Shown here in pieces: positions 7,355 to 15,474 of a stretch of 23,063 bases of DNA (positions within the stretch are counted from its first letter, which is position 1; the number at the start of each line of letters is the position of its first letter). Made by a program: the position numbers and the translations under genes. Source of the DNA: DASWVC01 sp036401335 (GTDB lineage: Bacteria > Verrucomicrobiota > Verrucomicrobiia > Chthoniobacterales > JAFAMB01). The notes below the pieces were generated by a model that had not been told where the DNA came from, searched no databases, and was given only the letters and a program-made list of their open reading frames with translations. The stretch covers positions 1 through 23,063 of the forward strand of contig DASWVC010000191.1 in assembly GCA_036401335.1 (NCBI GenBank), written 5' to 3'.

Positions 7355-7463
7355 GCCGATTTTCAACCGCGAACCTACCCGCCCGCTCCGTCCGCAACCC
7401 AATGCGGCCTGCGCCCGTCCCAGGCCGCGATCGGCGCTTGGCTTTCGAGTTTTCTTCCCATGA
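7347..7463 (+). CDS. Possible 38-aa linking ORF between tssK and tssL
   Basis: A 38-codon ORF starts at ATG 7347, overlaps the last 8 bases of tssK, and ends in a TGA at 7461-7463 that overlaps the tssL start as ATGA. It exactly fills the gap between two genes that are otherwise tightly packed. The peptide begins MAEPIFNREPTRPLRPQPNA, is Arg/Pro rich and hydrophilic, and ends in a short hydrophobic stretch (GFRVFFP). It may serve only to carry ribosomes from tssK to tssL by coupled reinitiation, or it may be a genuine small protein. I recognise no family. It could also be chance, since GC-rich DNA has few stops. Confidence 0.35.
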   Translation: MAEPIFNREPTRPLRPQPNAACARPRPRSALGFRVFFP

Positions 7464-8176
7464 CGCCCCTTGAGCTTTGTGAGCCCTTGTTTAACAAAAT
7501 CTGCGTGGTGAACCGCATGGGTCGGAAGGGCGCCGCCCACGTAAGTTACGACCAGTTACGGGCGGAAATCGAAGGCGTGTTCAAAGACCTCCAGGCCCGC
7601 GCGGAAACCGAACCCGCGCTGCGGGCCCAGTGGTCGAAGTTGGAAATGCCCTTGGTTTTCTTTGTTGACTCGATGATCGCGGAAAGCAAAGCCCCGTTTG
7701 CCGCCACGTGGCACGTACGCCGGTTGGCTTATCAAGAGAAGGAACTGGCCGGGGACGAAAAGTTTTTCGACCTGCTGGACGAAACGCTGGCCGACCCTTC
7801 CCCGGAGGCGACGGAACGGCTCAAAGTATTTTACACCTGCCTCGGTCTTGGTTTCTGCGGGTGGTATGCGGCGCAACCCGATTACCTGCGGGGCAAGGAA
7901 GCTGAGATCGCGGCCCGGTTGCACCTTGGTGAAGGTCGCCAAAGTAGCGGCCGGATCAGCCCGGAAGCCTACCAGTGCCTCGACACGCGTGACCTGATCC
8001 AACCCCGGTTGTCGCGACTGAGCGGGCTGGCCATCGTGTTCGCCGGGTTGTTTCTGATCGTGGTAGCGGTCGAGGTTTACCTTTACAAAACCGCGGCAAT
8101 TTCGATTACCGACACCACGTCGGCCGTTGCGACGCAGGATCCCCGTCGGTCAACGGTCCCCGCCGGTCACCGTTAA
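7460..8176 (+). CDS. tssL: Type VI secretion membrane subunit TssL (DotU/IcmH family)
   Basis: The 238-aa protein has the DotU/TssL layout. The cytoplasmic helical domain spans residues 1 to about 185: LCEPLFNKICVVNR at the start, DQLRAEIEGVF, a KFFDLLDETL stretch (101-110) where the family has G-x-x-FF-x-x-L, and FYTCLGLGFCGWY (124-136). One transmembrane helix follows (about 187-208) and a short periplasmic tail of about 30 residues. It lacks the C-terminal OmpA-like peptidoglycan-binding domain of extended TssL proteins, so anchoring to the wall must come from another protein. TssL docks to TssM in the inner membrane and contacts TssK. The ATG at 7460 forms an ATGA overlap with the stop of the preceding 38-codon ORF. 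tssM follows after 25 bases. Confidence 0.9.
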   Translation: MTPLELCEPLFNKICVVNRMGRKGAAHVSYDQLRAEIEGVFKDLQARAETEPALRAQWSKLEMPLVFFVDSMIAESKAPFAATWHVRRLAYQEKELAGDEKFFDLLDETLADPSPEATERLKVFYTCLGLGFCGWYAAQPDYLRGKEAEIAARLHLGEGRQSSGRISPEAYQCLDTRDLIQPRLSRLSGLAIVFAGLFLIVVAVEVYLYKTAAISITDTTSAVATQDPRRSTVPAGHR

Positions 8177-8201
8177 GGCCTGGAGAGCCGAAAAATCTGA
8201 G

Positions 8202-11200
8202 ATGAAAGAGGTTGCTTACCTGCTCAAGGCATTCGGCGCATTGGCAGTCTGGGTGCGCATTGTGATTTTTGTGTTGCTGGCCACCACCATCGTCGGCGCG
8301 GCGGCCTTTTTCGGGGCCAGGGTGGCCCTGCTGGTAGCGTTTTGCCTTCTGTTGCTGGCGGCACTTTTCGTGCTCTACCTGCTGTTGACGTTCTGGGTCC
8401 GGCGGCGCCAGGCCGCCGAGCTTAAAGGTGAGCTTGTCACCACCGCCGCCCACCGGGGATTGACGGATCCGGCCGCGCGCAGCCGCCTGGAGGACCTCCG
8501 TCGCAACTTCGTCAAGGGAGTCGCGAAGTTTGAGGCTGCCGGCAAGGACCTGTATGACATGCCGTGGTACCTCATGGTCGGCGAGCCGGGAGCAGGGAAA
8601 ACGGAGGCGATCCGCCATTCGGACGTCGGGTTTCCAACGGGGATGCAAGAAGACTTCCAAGGCGTGGGCGGCACCATTAACATGAACTGGTGGTTCACCA
8701 ACCATGCCATCCTCCTGGATACGGCGGGGCGGCTGCTGTTCGAGGAAGTCGAGGCCGGGGCAACGAACGAATGGCGAGAATTCCTCGACCTGCTCAGGAA
8801 ACATCGGCCGAACTGCCCGGTCAACGGGTTGATCCTGGCAATTCCGGTCGACAGCCTGCTTCGCGACACGCCGGAAGAGCTGGAACGCAAAGCAGCCAAA
8901 ATCGCCCGTCAATTGGAGAACGTGCAGCGCCAGTTGGAGATCCGGTTTCCGGCGTTCGTGCTCGTGACCAAAGCTGACCTGCTGAACGGGTTCAGGGAGT
9001 TTTTTGAGGACGTCCGCGATCCTCGCGATCGGCAACAGATGTTCGGCTGGTCGAACCCCGCGCCTTTGGATGCTCCTTTCCGCCCGGAGTTAGTGGACGA
9101 CTACCTGAGAATAGTCACCGCCCGGCTGGACCAACGCCGGTTTCGTCTCCTGGAGGATCCCACGCCGAGGGCGGCGAACGGCCGCCGGGCCGACGAAGTG
9201 GACGGCCTCTACGAACTGCCGCAAAACCTTCAGGCGCTGAGCGGACGGCTTCGCCGCTACCTCGAGATCGTGTTCCTGAACGGCGCGTGGACGTCACGTC
9301 CGCTTTTCCTGCGGGGCATCTATTTTACTTCCTCCATGCGCGAAGGCGCCGCCCTGGATCAAGTCCTGGCGGGGTCACTCGGCGTTCCGGCCGGCGCGTT
9401 GCCCGAAGGCAAAGCATGGGAACGAGAACATTCCTATTTTCTGCGCGATCTGTTCCTCGACAAGGTTTTTCGCGAAGACGGGTTGGTCACCCGCGTGACA
9501 GACGTTGAACGCATGTTGCTGCGGCGCAAGTTGACCTTGTTCGGGTTAGGCACCCTGGGGTTGGCGGCCCTTCTGGGAGTCGGCCTCCTGGGTTACCGAT
9601 CGCTTCGGGAAAATGTCTACAGCCAGACCGGGTTTTGGGCGCGGGCCAGTGAGGGATGGCATGGCGGCGAGTGGCAACCGATCGTGGGTCCGGCCCGGAA
9701 CGGCTCCAGCGTTTACCCCTACCTGGGCAACACGCCGGTCGGTCCTGGTTTGACGGCCCAGACCCGCGCGGAATTTACCCGTCCCGACCTTACCCTGGCC
9801 GATTTTCACGAAGCTTTGCGGGAACTGGCCGCCGAACCGTTGGGCGTTCCGTGGGTGTTTCGCGCATTCGCGTTGGCCGGATCGGACGCTGGCCGGGACC
9901 GCGCCCGAGCTCAGCGGATCCTTTTCGAGACCGGGGTCGTAAAACCGCTTCTCGAAGCAGCCCGACAGAAAATGGGCGGCGCCGTTTCGGCTGGCGCCCG
10001 GCCCCTCGACCCGCGTCCTCCCGAACGCGTCCGCTCGCTCGAAGCGAAAGCGCTGACCGCCCTGGTCGCTTTGGAGGTAGATGTACGGCAACGGAGGCCC
10101 AAAGTTGACGGGATCGCTGACCGTTTCCTGGCGCCGCTGCTCGACTACGTTTCCGACCAGGCCAACCCCGGCCAGCTTGGCCGTGTCATGGAATGGACTT
10201 ACGGCGAAAACCCGGACGGTCGAGGCACCTGGGCCCCTGACTGGGCGAGCGGCGGCGACGCACTAAGCCGCAACCCGGCGATCCAGGCCGGACTGGACCA
10301 CCTTTTGGCCGACGCCCGTGAACGCATCAAGAATCTGGTCACCGACTTGCAGCGGCTGACCCAACTGGCCGAGGCAGCCCGTGCTTTTCAAGGTGCGGAA
10401 GTGGTGCTGGCCGCCAAGGCAAGCGTCAAGAACGATCCGGAAACCAGCGACCGGGAAGTCGCGGCGGCTCTCGACAAATTGCAGGCCTCCAAAGCCGCCA
10501 TGGAGGAGAAGATCGGCGCTGTCCGCCAAGCCGGCCTTTTCGAAGATGGACCGGAAACGTTGGGTTCCGCTTACCAAAAACTTACCGCGGGCAGCCAATC
10601 GCGTTTCGGGCAGATCGCGGTGATGCAGGCGGAAATCGAGCGGGTGCTGCCGACGCCGGTTCGGCCGGACGATAAAGCCACCGCGAAGGTCCTCGGCCCC
10701 GCCGTCGTAGACGATCCCAGGTTTGCTTTGTTGAGGGAAGTGCAGGTAAAGCTTGCGGAGGTTACCCGCCAACTGAAGGTGCAGCTGGATAACGGGGTTC
10801 CCGAGGCGCAGCTGAAAGGGTTCGGTGCCCTCGACGAAGGGGTGCTCGACTCAGTCGACGGGCGGCCCGCCTACCTGGTGCGCTGGGACCTTTACCAGGA
10901 GTGCCGGACCGGAGCGCCCCAACAGCATTACAACGAACGCATGGTGTTGCTAAACCAGAACTGGCGCCCACTCCAACAACTCAGCGCCGCGCTGGCCGCC
11001 CTGCAGTCAAGGGTGGAAGATTACAATGGAAAAATGAAGGAGCAACTAACCGCGAGCTGCGGTTACTTTATTCAGCGAACGGAAGACACCCAGAAACAGT
11101 TGTTCGCGGTCAACTACCTGCGTCAGGCCAAGACCGCGCTTCGGCAGTTGCTTCGTTTCCCATTGCTCTGGCCACCGGTTTCGGACAGCGCCGCGATGAC

Positions 11201-11915
11201 GATCGAACAGGTCAAACAAGCCAAGTCCCTGGTGGGCATGATTCATCGGGACTTGGCGGTCGACTCGTTTGATAAACTTCCTTCGGCGTCACGCCAATCG
11301 ATCGTGGATTTTACGAAGGGATTAAATCCGCTGCTCGCCTTTACTGACGCCATCATGCACGGCGACGGGTCACTCGCCTCGGTAACCGTCACCCTCATGA
11401 ACGGCCAGGCACAACGCCAACTGTCCGGGCCCGACCTGGCTCCTGCAGCCACCCCGCCGCCACCCGGCAGCCCGCCGAAGCGCTCGCTCCTCAGCCAGTT
11501 GTTTGTGGGCGATAAGCCAACCCCGACCCCACCACCGGAGCTTGGGTACAACCCACGCAACTGGAATGCGGTTGAACTGGTCGGGGGACGGCTCGTGCCG
11601 GTCGATGCACCCACGGACGTATCCCTCGGCAAGTTCAAAGTGAATGACGGATTTAAGCTTCGCGTCTACCATACCCCGACGGGTGGCGGCGGCAGTGACC
11701 TGGTTAATTGCGGTGAAAACTGGGCCTCGCTTCGCGCCCTTGCCCGTCTGGGCGGCAAGCCGGTCGATGCTAACGGTCAGGTGTGGCGGTTGTCCCTCAA
11801 GCCGGGTGAGCCGATTGCGGTCTGGGTGCAGTTCGCCTTCGAACAACCACTGCCCCCAGCCCAGAACTGGCCGACCTTAGACACGCTGGGGCTGCGCGAC
11901 CTGCTTGTGCCATGA
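8202..11915 (+). CDS. tssM: Type VI secretion membrane subunit TssM (IcmF family)
   Basis: The 1237-aa inner-membrane protein spans the envelope core. An N-terminal hairpin of two transmembrane helices (about 10-65) is followed by a cytoplasmic NTPase domain with an intact Walker A GEPGAGKT (127-134) and a Walker B-like ILLDTAG (170-176). WWFTNHAILLDTAGR is typical of IcmF. A third transmembrane helix (about 444-464) leads into a long helical periplasmic region. The C-terminal beta-rich domain (about 1100-1230) contains the TssM C-domain-like NWNAVELVGGRL and ENWASLRALA. A Pro-rich linker (APAATPPPPGSPPK) precedes it. I chose ATG 8202: an in-frame TTG at 8127 would overlap tssL by 50 bases and add 25 basic residues before the membrane helices. 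It ends in an ATGA overlap with tagF. Confidence 0.93.
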   Translation: MKEVAYLLKAFGALAVWVRIVIFVLLATTIVGAAAFFGARVALLVAFCLLLLAALFVLYLLLTFWVRRRQAAELKGELVTTAAHRGLTDPAARSRLEDLRRNFVKGVAKFEAAGKDLYDMPWYLMVGEPGAGKTEAIRHSDVGFPTGMQEDFQGVGGTINMNWWFTNHAILLDTAGRLLFEEVEAGATNEWREFLDLLRKHRPNCPVNGLILAIPVDSLLRDTPEELERKAAKIARQLENVQRQLEIRFPAFVLVTKADLLNGFREFFEDVRDPRDRQQMFGWSNPAPLDAPFRPELVDDYLRIVTARLDQRRFRLLEDPTPRAANGRRADEVDGLYELPQNLQALSGRLRRYLEIVFLNGAWTSRPLFLRGIYFTSSMREGAALDQVLAGSLGVPAGALPEGKAWEREHSYFLRDLFLDKVFREDGLVTRVTDVERMLLRRKLTLFGLGTLGLAALLGVGLLGYRSLRENVYSQTGFWARASEGWHGGEWQPIVGPARNGSSVYPYLGNTPVGPGLTAQTRAEFTRPDLTLADFHEALRELAAEPLGVPWVFRAFALAGSDAGRDRARAQRILFETGVVKPLLEAARQKMGGAVSAGARPLDPRPPERVRSLEAKALTALVALEVDVRQRRPKVDGIADRFLAPLLDYVSDQANPGQLGRVMEWTYGENPDGRGTWAPDWASGGDALSRNPAIQAGLDHLLADARERIKNLVTDLQRLTQLAEAARAFQGAEVVLAAKASVKNDPETSDREVAAALDKLQASKAAMEEKIGAVRQAGLFEDGPETLGSAYQKLTAGSQSRFGQIAVMQAEIERVLPTPVRPDDKATAKVLGPAVVDDPRFALLREVQVKLAEVTRQLKVQLDNGVPEAQLKGFGALDEGVLDSVDGRPAYLVRWDLYQECRTGAPQQHYNERMVLLNQNWRPLQQLSAALAALQSRVEDYNGKMKEQLTASCGYFIQRTEDTQKQLFAVNYLRQAKTALRQLLRFPLLWPPVSDSAAMTIEQVKQAKSLVGMIHRDLAVDSFDKLPSASRQSIVDFTKGLNPLLAFTDAIMHGDGSLASVTVTLMNGQAQRQLSGPDLAPAATPPPPGSPPKRSLLSQLFVGDKPTPTPPPELGYNPRNWNAVELVGGRLVPVDAPTDVSLGKFKVNDGFKLRVYHTPTGGGGSDLVNCGENWASLRALARLGGKPVDANGQVWRLSLKPGEPIAVWVQFAFEQPLPPAQNWPTLDTLGLRDLLVP

Positions 11916-12859
11916 GCAGGTTCAAGCAGGCGTTCCTGCGAGACAAACTGGGCGGCCGGGTCTGCCTTGCGGCGTTCGGCAAGCACCCTGCCTGGGACGA
12001 CCATGTGGGCCTTCTGGGTGACAAAACAGAATCCCTGGCCCTCCTCGAAGACGTCCTCTACCGCCGGGGCATCGCGGGGCAAGTGGCGGCCGGTGGCTGG
12101 CGCGATTCCCGGGGCGGCGTGACAAGCGTTGCTTTCAATCATCGGTTCGTCTGGAGCCGTGGCGAACAGTCCCTGGTTGGAGTGCTCTGGCCCTCCCTCG
12201 ACGGCAAAGGGAGGGGACAGTTCCCGTTCGTCTGCTGCGTGCAAACTGGCATGAAGGGTGCAATTGCAGTGCAGACTTACCTGGACGGCGTGGTTCAGGT
12301 GGGAGCGCAGGCGCGTGAAGCGGCAACCCAATCCGAGCTGCTGAACGTTCTCGCACGGGGCGGACCCGACCTTGGCCGTTGCCAACCTGTTGGCCCAGCG
12401 CTTCCGTCGCCGGCGTGGACTTCGGAACGAACGCAAGCGGCGAGGGACGCCCTAAGCAGCCTGGCTCCCTGCATCGCCCGTTCGCAGCCCACGTTTCCAC
12501 CATTCATTGCCGACAATCGGGATGCGGCGGTGCGTCTGCCCCCGCTTGATGAGCAACCTTCAGTCAGGCTTTGGTTTTATGCCGGCTTCGTTGAGCAGTT
12601 CTCTCCCGCGTCCCCAATTTCCCTCCTGATTACCAAGGCCGCTCCGGCCGCGCCGGTCGACTGCGTCCTCGGGGAGCCAGGACCAGATGCCTTCTTCTGC
12701 CTGGGTGCCGAACCGGAGGCATTGCCGGTTGCACCGCCTCCCGGTGTGGCTGCTTTGCCAGAGCGCTGGCAGGCAAACATCGACGGGTTCCTGGCGGCCT
12801 GCGCGACGGGCACCATGCCGGTGCCGGCACGCCGCCGCTTCTGGCAACGCCTTAGCTGA
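11912..12859 (+). CDS. tagF: TagF-like type VI secretion accessory protein
   Basis: The 315-aa protein overlaps tssM by four bases (ATGA), so translational coupling is likely. Its N-terminal domain carries AAFGKHPAWDDHVG (about 20-33). I read this as the divergent form of the TagF signature G-K-x-P-x-x-x-D-F seen near VI-type operons of soil phyla. The region VAFNHRFVWSRGEQSLVGVLWPSLDGKGRGQFPF has the strand-rich pattern and the KGRxxFPF motif of TagF (DUF2094). In Pseudomonas, TagF silences assembly post-translationally and acts against the TagH/PpkA phosphorylation pathway. No PppA or PpkA partner is in the window. The C-terminal third (Pro-rich, ending PARRRFWQRLS) is unassigned. The family call rests on motif and context and is fairly secure; its regulatory role here is inferred. 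Confidence 0.72.
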   Translation: MSRFKQAFLRDKLGGRVCLAAFGKHPAWDDHVGLLGDKTESLALLEDVLYRRGIAGQVAAGGWRDSRGGVTSVAFNHRFVWSRGEQSLVGVLWPSLDGKGRGQFPFVCCVQTGMKGAIAVQTYLDGVVQVGAQAREAATQSELLNVLARGGPDLGRCQPVGPALPSPAWTSERTQAARDALSSLAPCIARSQPTFPPFIADNRDAAVRLPPLDEQPSVRLWFYAGFVEQFSPASPISLLITKAAPAAPVDCVLGEPGPDAFFCLGAEPEALPVAPPPGVAALPERWQANIDGFLAACATGTMPVPARRRFWQRLS

Positions 12860-12950
12860 AACGAGAACTCAGGCAAGGTACAGGTTGGCCCTGCCACCAG
12901 CCGGGCGATCCACGGTTTCCGTCGCCGGTGCGGCGTACCCGATCATCTAA

Positions 12951-12967
12951 CACCTTAGGGTAAGGTG
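12951..12967. repeat. Perfect 7-bp inverted repeat downstream of tagF
   Basis: CACCTTA-GGG-TAAGGTG forms a perfect 7-bp stem with a 3-base loop, about 90 bases after the tagF stop. There is no T tract, so it is either a weak transcript-end hairpin or a protein-binding palindrome. Confidence 0.3.
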
Positions 12968-13153
12968 CGTGCTTCATGGTAGCGCCGGAAGATCCTTGGG
13001 GGTAGATCGTCAGATTGCGTTGCTTACACCACTTGTTAAATCCCTTTTCCAAAAGGGCTTTGCGCGGCCGGGCATACCCCGGTTCGCGCTTAAAAAGATC
13101 CAGGCCAGGGGACCGATGCGAGCGAGCCTCGCGGCTTGGGCCAATGCCATGGG

Positions 13154-13285
13154 GTGAGCGCATCTTCGGAGATGCTGTTTCCCGCCCCCGTCTACGACGC
13201 ATTCCGGGACAGCGGCCCGCTGCTCTGGACAGCCGTGCAGCGCTATTCGGACGAGATGGCGCCGGAGAAACCTGCAAAGGATTGA
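13154..13285 (+). CDS. Possible small ORF upstream of vgrG
   Basis: An ORF of 43 codons (GTG 13154) or 37 codons (ATG 13172) ends at TGA 13283-13285, 95 bases before vgrG. The peptide from ATG reads MLFPAPVYDAFRDSGPLLWT and continues AVQRYSDEMAPEKPAKD; its composition is protein-like, with aromatic and acidic residues. The ATG sits in the right arm of a hairpin (GCATCT-TCGG-AGATGC, 13160-13175), and the frame is open only back to 13094. It could be a small gene, a remnant of a decayed gene, or chance. I recognise no family. Confidence 0.2.
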   Translation: MSASSEMLFPAPVYDAFRDSGPLLWTAVQRYSDEMAPEKPAKD

Positions 13286-13301
13286 TTTTCCGGAAAAGAT
13301 C

Positions 13302-13317
13302 AGGCACGAAGGGTGCC
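13302..13317 (+). promoter_or_regulatory. Candidate sigma-54 (-24/-12) promoter for the vgrG module
   Basis: AGGCACGAAGGGTGCC has the GG and GC dinucleotides exactly ten bases apart and keeps the -24 element GGCACG, against the consensus TGGCACG-N4-TTGCW. It lies 64 bases upstream of the vgrG ATG, a suitable distance. Weak points are A for the first T, GT for TT, and a final C. The site is also a 5-bp inverted repeat (GGCAC/GTGCC), which may explain it instead. Sigma-54 control of vgrG/hcp genes is known in other bacteria. Confidence 0.25.
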
Positions 13318-13380
13318 GGCGCAGGTGCCATTCAACCCGACAACGAAGGTCGTTCGAGCGATTTCGCGTAGCTTTTTACC

Positions 13381-15465
13381 ATGGCGTCTTTCTCCCAGAG
13401 CAATCGTCCACTCCAGGTAACCACGCCCCTTGGAGATAACGTCCTTCTGGCCACCGGCTTTCGCGGCCGCGAGGAGCTTAGCGGCCTGTTCTCTTTCGAG
13501 CTGGACTTGATCGCCGAGAATGCGACCCAGGTGGATTTCAGCAAACTTGTCGGAAGCGAGCTTTCCCTGAAAGCGGCCACTCCCGGCGATGGCGGTGAAG
13601 AGCGATGGCGGTACCTCAGTGGCATTTGTGCCTGTTTCTCACAAGGTGACCGAGGTGAAAGGTTCACCTCCTTTTATGCAGAAATCGTTCCCCGGGTCTG
13701 GTTGCTCACGCAGCAAGCCCAAAGCAGGATTTTTCAGCAGAAATCGGTGCCGGATATCCTGAAGGAGGTTTTCGGAGGCTTTGACTGCGACTACGAGTTG
13801 CATGGCCACTACGAGCCTAGGGAATATTGCGTCCAGTACCGGGAATCAGATTTCGACTTCGCCAACCGTTTGATGCAGGAAGAAGGGATCTACTGGTTCT
13901 TCATCCACAACCCGGGTGGTCACAAAATGATCGTGGCAGATTCTGCCCAGTCCCACCTGGATGTGCCTGGCCTCACCAAAGCCAGGTACGGCATGGCTGA
14001 AGGCGGCGCCCGAAAAGCGGACCACGTCTTTGAATGGCGGAAAACGCAGACGATCCGGCCGTCCAGGTACTCGGTCTGGGACCATTCATTTCAACAGCCG
14101 AAACAGAACCTTGAGGCCAAGGCCAAGATCATGCCTTCCGTTCAGGCCGGATCGGTTGAGCACACGCTGAATGGAAAGGTCAATGCGCCGCTTGAAGTCT
14201 ACGAATACCCCGGCGGGTATGCCGTGCGGTTCGATGGGGTTAACCCGAACGGCAATGATCAGCCGGAAAGGCTGCAGAAAATCTTCGACGATAACGAAAG
14301 AACCGCCAAGCTCAGGATCCAGGCCGAGGCCGCAGAGTCCTTGAAGATCGTGGGATCCTCCAGCTGCATCAATTTCACCGCCGGTTACAAATTCGAGTTA
14401 GACCGTCATTTCGATGCCGATGGAGAGTACGTGCTCGCCTCGGTCACGCATGACGCCGCCATGCCCGATGCTTACACCTCCAACCCCGGCGGGACCGATC
14501 TCTCCTATTCAAATACTTTCACCTGCATCCCGCTCCAACTGCCTTTCCGGCCAAAACGCAAAACGCCGAAACCATTCGTTCAAGGAGTGCAAACGGCGCT
14601 CGTGACCGGTCCACCAGGCGAAGAAATCTTCACCGACAAATACGGGCGGGTGAAGGTACAATTCTACTGGGATCGTCAGGGCAAGAAGGACGCGAACAGT
14701 TCTTGTTGGCTGCGGGTCGGCCAGAGCTGGGCCGGCAAAGGGTGGGGGAGCACGCAAATCCCGCGGATTGGGCAGGAAGTAATTGTCGCTTTTGTGGAGG
14801 GCAATCCGGATGAGCCTTTGATTGTCGGCTGCGTTTACAATGCGGAAACCATGCCTCCTTACGAACTTCCGGGCAAGAAAGTGGTGAGCGGCCTCAAGTC
14901 CAACACCCACAAGGGCAAGGGTTACAACGAGATGTCGATGGATGACACTGCCGGGAAGGAAAATATCACCATTCACGCGCAGTACGACATGAACACAAAG
15001 GTCGAGCACGACCTTTCTGAGACCATAAAAAATAATGCGACGATTGAGATCAGCGAGGGGACGTACAAGCATGACGTCAAGACCGGCACCGCAAACTACC
15101 ATGTGCAGGGTGCCTTGACGGAAAAGTACGACGCCACGCAAGATACCACCGTCAAAGGTAACCTCACCATTAAATCCACGGGCGGGGCGATTGTTGTGTC
15201 GGCCGATTCCCAACACATCTACATCCATGCCGCAACCAGCATTCAACTGCACACGGGAGCCAGCAAGTTATGGATGGCGAGCGACGGTAACATTGAGCTG
15301 AGCGGCACCCAGGTCGCGATCACGGGCACGGCGAAAGTTTACGTCAAGGGAGGCCAGGTCGTGTCTGAGGCGGACACCACCCATGAAATTTCCGGTGCGG
15401 CCGTTAAATCTGCCGGCTCGGTCACGAACACCGTGCAGGGTGGGGTGGTCATGCTGAACCCTTAA
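13381..15465 (+). CDS. vgrG: Type VI secretion spike protein VgrG
   Basis: The 694-aa protein trimerises into the cell-puncturing spike above the Hcp tube. Residues 1 to about 390 are the phage gp27-like hub: QVTTPLGDNVLLATGFRGRE, LSGLFSFELDL, YRESDFDFANRLMQEEGIYW. Residues about 415-495 are the gp5 OB-fold: YGRVKVQFYWDRQGKKD at 421, SCWLRVGQSWAGKGWG, and PRIGQEVIVAFVEGNPDEPL from 461. The beta-helix needle follows (about 500-694), with repeats rich in T, V, G and I. It ends GGVVMLNP, with no effector extension, so cargo must ride on a separate PAAR protein. The gene starts a compact plus-strand module: the DUF2169 gene begins 9 bases after its stop. Confidence 0.95.
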   Translation: MASFSQSNRPLQVTTPLGDNVLLATGFRGREELSGLFSFELDLIAENATQVDFSKLVGSELSLKAATPGDGGEERWRYLSGICACFSQGDRGERFTSFYAEIVPRVWLLTQQAQSRIFQQKSVPDILKEVFGGFDCDYELHGHYEPREYCVQYRESDFDFANRLMQEEGIYWFFIHNPGGHKMIVADSAQSHLDVPGLTKARYGMAEGGARKADHVFEWRKTQTIRPSRYSVWDHSFQQPKQNLEAKAKIMPSVQAGSVEHTLNGKVNAPLEVYEYPGGYAVRFDGVNPNGNDQPERLQKIFDDNERTAKLRIQAEAAESLKIVGSSSCINFTAGYKFELDRHFDADGEYVLASVTHDAAMPDAYTSNPGGTDLSYSNTFTCIPLQLPFRPKRKTPKPFVQGVQTALVTGPPGEEIFTDKYGRVKVQFYWDRQGKKDANSSCWLRVGQSWAGKGWGSTQIPRIGQEVIVAFVEGNPDEPLIVGCVYNAETMPPYELPGKKVVSGLKSNTHKGKGYNEMSMDDTAGKENITIHAQYDMNTKVEHDLSETIKNNATIEISEGTYKHDVKTGTANYHVQGALTEKYDATQDTTVKGNLTIKSTGGAIVVSADSQHIYIHAATSIQLHTGASKLWMASDGNIELSGTQVAITGTAKVYVKGGQVVSEADTTHEISGAAVKSAGSVTNTVQGGVVMLNP

Positions 15466-15474
15466 AGAGGCACT

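Larger units (their letters stand above)
12860..13380. other. 520-bp gap between structural operon and effector module
   Basis: I see no gene of confident quality in this gap. It contains two small hairpins (12951-12967 and CCCTTTT-CC-AAAAGGG at 13042-13057), a short plus-strand ORF (13154-13285), a 12-base palindrome TTTTCCGGAAAA (13286-13297) and a sigma-54-like site at 13302-13317. It is the only long break in the otherwise compact type VI region, so it probably holds the promoter for vgrG and the genes after it. Confidence 0.55.

Noticed and set aside
7347..7463. Frameshift in tssK or tssL
   Set aside because: Both proteins have complete conserved ends, so the small intervening frame is not a broken piece of either.
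8127..8201. TTG at 8127 as the tssM start
   Set aside because: It overlaps tssL by 50 bases and adds a basic segment before the membrane helices; ATG 8202 is simpler.
8106..9035. Minus-strand ORF (309 codons) opposite the tssM start
   Set aside because: Lies across the conserved TssM membrane and Walker regions; composition is that of an antisense frame.
13286..13297. TTTTCCGGAAAA as a terminator
   Set aside because: It has no loop and no following T tract; kept only as a palindrome near a possible promoter.
12852..13331. 159-codon minus-strand ORF filling the tagF-vgrG gap
   Set aside because: Arg/Pro/Ser-rich low-quality peptide with no motif, no ribosome site seen, and opposed to the direction of all neighbours. 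A decayed gene cannot be fully excluded.
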